From assembly GCF_030580955.1 (NCBI RefSeq), contig NZ_JAUQON010000003.1:62001-126000 (forward strand): 64,000 bases of DNA, read 5' to 3'. A program made the position numbers and the translations under genes. The notes beneath the pieces are model-generated. The model saw nothing but the letters and a program-made list of their open reading frames with translations. It did not search any database and had not been told where the DNA came from. The stretch is from Hymenobacter convexus. GTDB lineage: Bacteria > Bacteroidota > Bacteroidia > Cytophagales > Hymenobacteraceae. This document shows positions 63,099 through 64,000 of this stretch, one piece after another (positions within the stretch are counted from its first letter, which is position 1; every line of letters begins with the position of its first letter).

Positions 63099-63752
63099 AT
63101 GACTGCTACAAGAAAGCCCCTGCGCTGGGCGAAAAGAACCCGCGCCAGCGTCGGCTTCAAGCCGGCCACCCAGGCGCTGTTTCCCTACAACCGCAAGCAT
63201 TACCAACGCTTTCTAATCGGCGACGCCGGTTCTCAGACGCCTTGGTATGGTGTTTCTTTTCAATTAGCCAGCGAAGCGCACGCCATCAGCCGGGGGATAG
63301 ACTTCGGGTTGACCAAGTTCATCGCCCACTACGAGACGTTGTTCAGCCAGGTGGTTTCAGCCTTCGACGACGGGTCGGACTGGGTAATCACGCACGATAA
63401 GTACGACGAGGCGTGGTGGCCGAATACGCAGAAAACCTTGTCCGCGCTACGCACCCTGTTTGCCCAGCACCAGGTGGCCAATGAATTTAGAGGGGCTTTG
63501 CTGTTGAAAAAGCAGGCGGTGTTCACTTTTGTCCGGGAACTTCTTTCCTATCCCACTGGCGTATTTAAAAGGGAAGGGTCCTTTTACAGCGATATTGATG
63601 TATCGCACAGCCACCTACCCTTTATCATCAAGATATCCAGCCATTTGAACGTGGACTTCCTGAGCACCCAGCCAGCGCTTTTGCAGGAGATAGTGCAGGC
63701 GCATCGCTCGCCCGTTTTCACCATCAAAGCCTACCGCGGCACGTCGTTGTAA
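63099..63752 (+). CDS. Protein of unknown function
   Basis: 217 residues from ATG 63099, preferred over an earlier start in the long frame because the upstream part overlaps the two preceding genes. Basic N-terminus (RKPLRWAKRTRASVGFKP), then a mixed helical body with DDGSDWVITHDKYDEAWWPN and HLPFIIKISSHLNVDFLS. No known motif. Base composition is more even than its neighbours. Confidence 0.65.
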   Translation: MTATRKPLRWAKRTRASVGFKPATQALFPYNRKHYQRFLIGDAGSQTPWYGVSFQLASEAHAISRGIDFGLTKFIAHYETLFSQVVSAFDDGSDWVITHDKYDEAWWPNTQKTLSALRTLFAQHQVANEFRGALLLKKQAVFTFVRELLSYPTGVFKREGSFYSDIDVSHSHLPFIIKISSHLNVDFLSTQPALLQEIVQAHRSPVFTIKAYRGTSL

Positions 63753-63760
63753 ACGGGTGC

Positions 63761-64000
63761 CTACGATTTTACCAGGCTATTGAGGTAGTCCTCCAGATGG
63801 GTGTAGCCGCTGGCCCCGATGCCGTTGCGGTCGGTTTCGTCGTGCGGGTTCAGGTGGTGCGCGGTTTCCCAACTGTCGGGCAGGCCGTCGTGGTCGCTGT
63901 CGGCGGGCGCGGGGCCGGAGGGGTAGGCGGGCCAGCCGCCCACGTCGGCCTGCGAGTCGATGATGCCTTGGTGCAGGCCGTAGGTGGCGCTGCCGCCGGG
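63761..64000 (-). CDS. C-terminus of a pectate-lyase-like (polysaccharide lyase) protein, cut by window edge
   Basis: The last 79 codons are in the window. GIIDSQADVGGWPAYPSGPA followed by DSDHDGLPDSWETAHHLNP and SGYTHLEDYLNSLV is the usual C-terminal end of secreted PL1-type pectate lyases of Bacteroidota; the Asp-rich DSDHDGLPD repeat is a thrombospondin-type-3 calcium site. The catalytic part lies beyond the right edge, so enzyme activity is inferred from the tail only. Confidence 0.8.
   Translation of the reverse strand, partial: PGGSATYGLHQGIIDSQADVGGWPAYPSGPAPADSDHDGLPDSWETAHHLNPHDETDRNGIGASGYTHLEDYLNSLVKS

Overview
The window looks like chromosomal DNA of a GC-rich member of the Bacteroidota, most likely Hymenobacter or a close relative. 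The signs are a SusC/SusD pair, a type IX secretion sorting tail, TANNTTTG promoter elements, SGNH/MBOAT surface genes and few Shine-Dalgarno sites. This placement is inferred from gene content only. Many long open frames lie antisense to real genes because third codon positions are GC-rich; I left these out.

Layout. (1) 1-14,400: a glucuronoxylan/aldouronate locus on the minus strand in the order uxuA, aguA, SDR (UxuB-like), susC, susD, GH35-like and sialate-O-acetylesterase-like (cut by the left edge). A divergent LacI-type regulator with an N-terminal zinc ribbon sits beside it, with a 34-bp near-perfect palindrome between divergent promoters. The set covers outer-membrane uptake, removal of (methyl)glucuronic acid, and its catabolism through fructuronate and mannonate. 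(2) 14,600-20,900: an unusual ABC transporter locus with a coiled-coil protein, a membrane-anchored PspA/ESCRT-III-like protein, a solute-binding protein fused to an OmpA domain, a permease and an ATPase. A REP-associated tyrosine transposase (RAYT) with flanking REPs is wedged between permease and ATPase. (3) 20,900-22,560: an A/T-richer two-gene unit, an AAA/ABC-type ATPase plus a PD-(D/E)XK nuclease-like protein, which is a candidate defence system. (4) 22,600-29,400: an NtrC-type sigma-54 regulator, a six-PAS hybrid histidine kinase and a membrane histidine kinase. (5) 29,700-41,600: AsmA-like protein, CocE/NonD hydrolase, HAD protein, lipoprotein, Prc protease, DNA polymerase IV. (6) 42,100-43,330: an odd tRNA-like gene with its own promoter and terminator, next to an sce7726-type nuclease-like gene.

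(7) 43,770-52,700: a surface-sugar locus with a CDP-glycerol-transferase-like protein, SpsF-type cytidylyltransferase, split transketolase, GSA-aminomutase-like PLP enzyme, SDR, a short NeuB, fatty-acid hydroxylase and SMR transporter. It could make and activate an unusual 2-keto-3-deoxy acid. (8) 52,700-57,000: an MBOAT acyltransferase with two SGNH proteins, likely for O-acetylation of an exported glycan. (9) 57,000-64,000: small conserved proteins, a T9SS cargo protein, an LLM flavin oxidoreductase, unknown proteins and the C-terminus of a pectate-lyase-like protein cut by the right edge.

Four families of intergenic inverted repeats (A-D below) occupy many gaps. Several lie so tightly against genes that they supply the stop codon.
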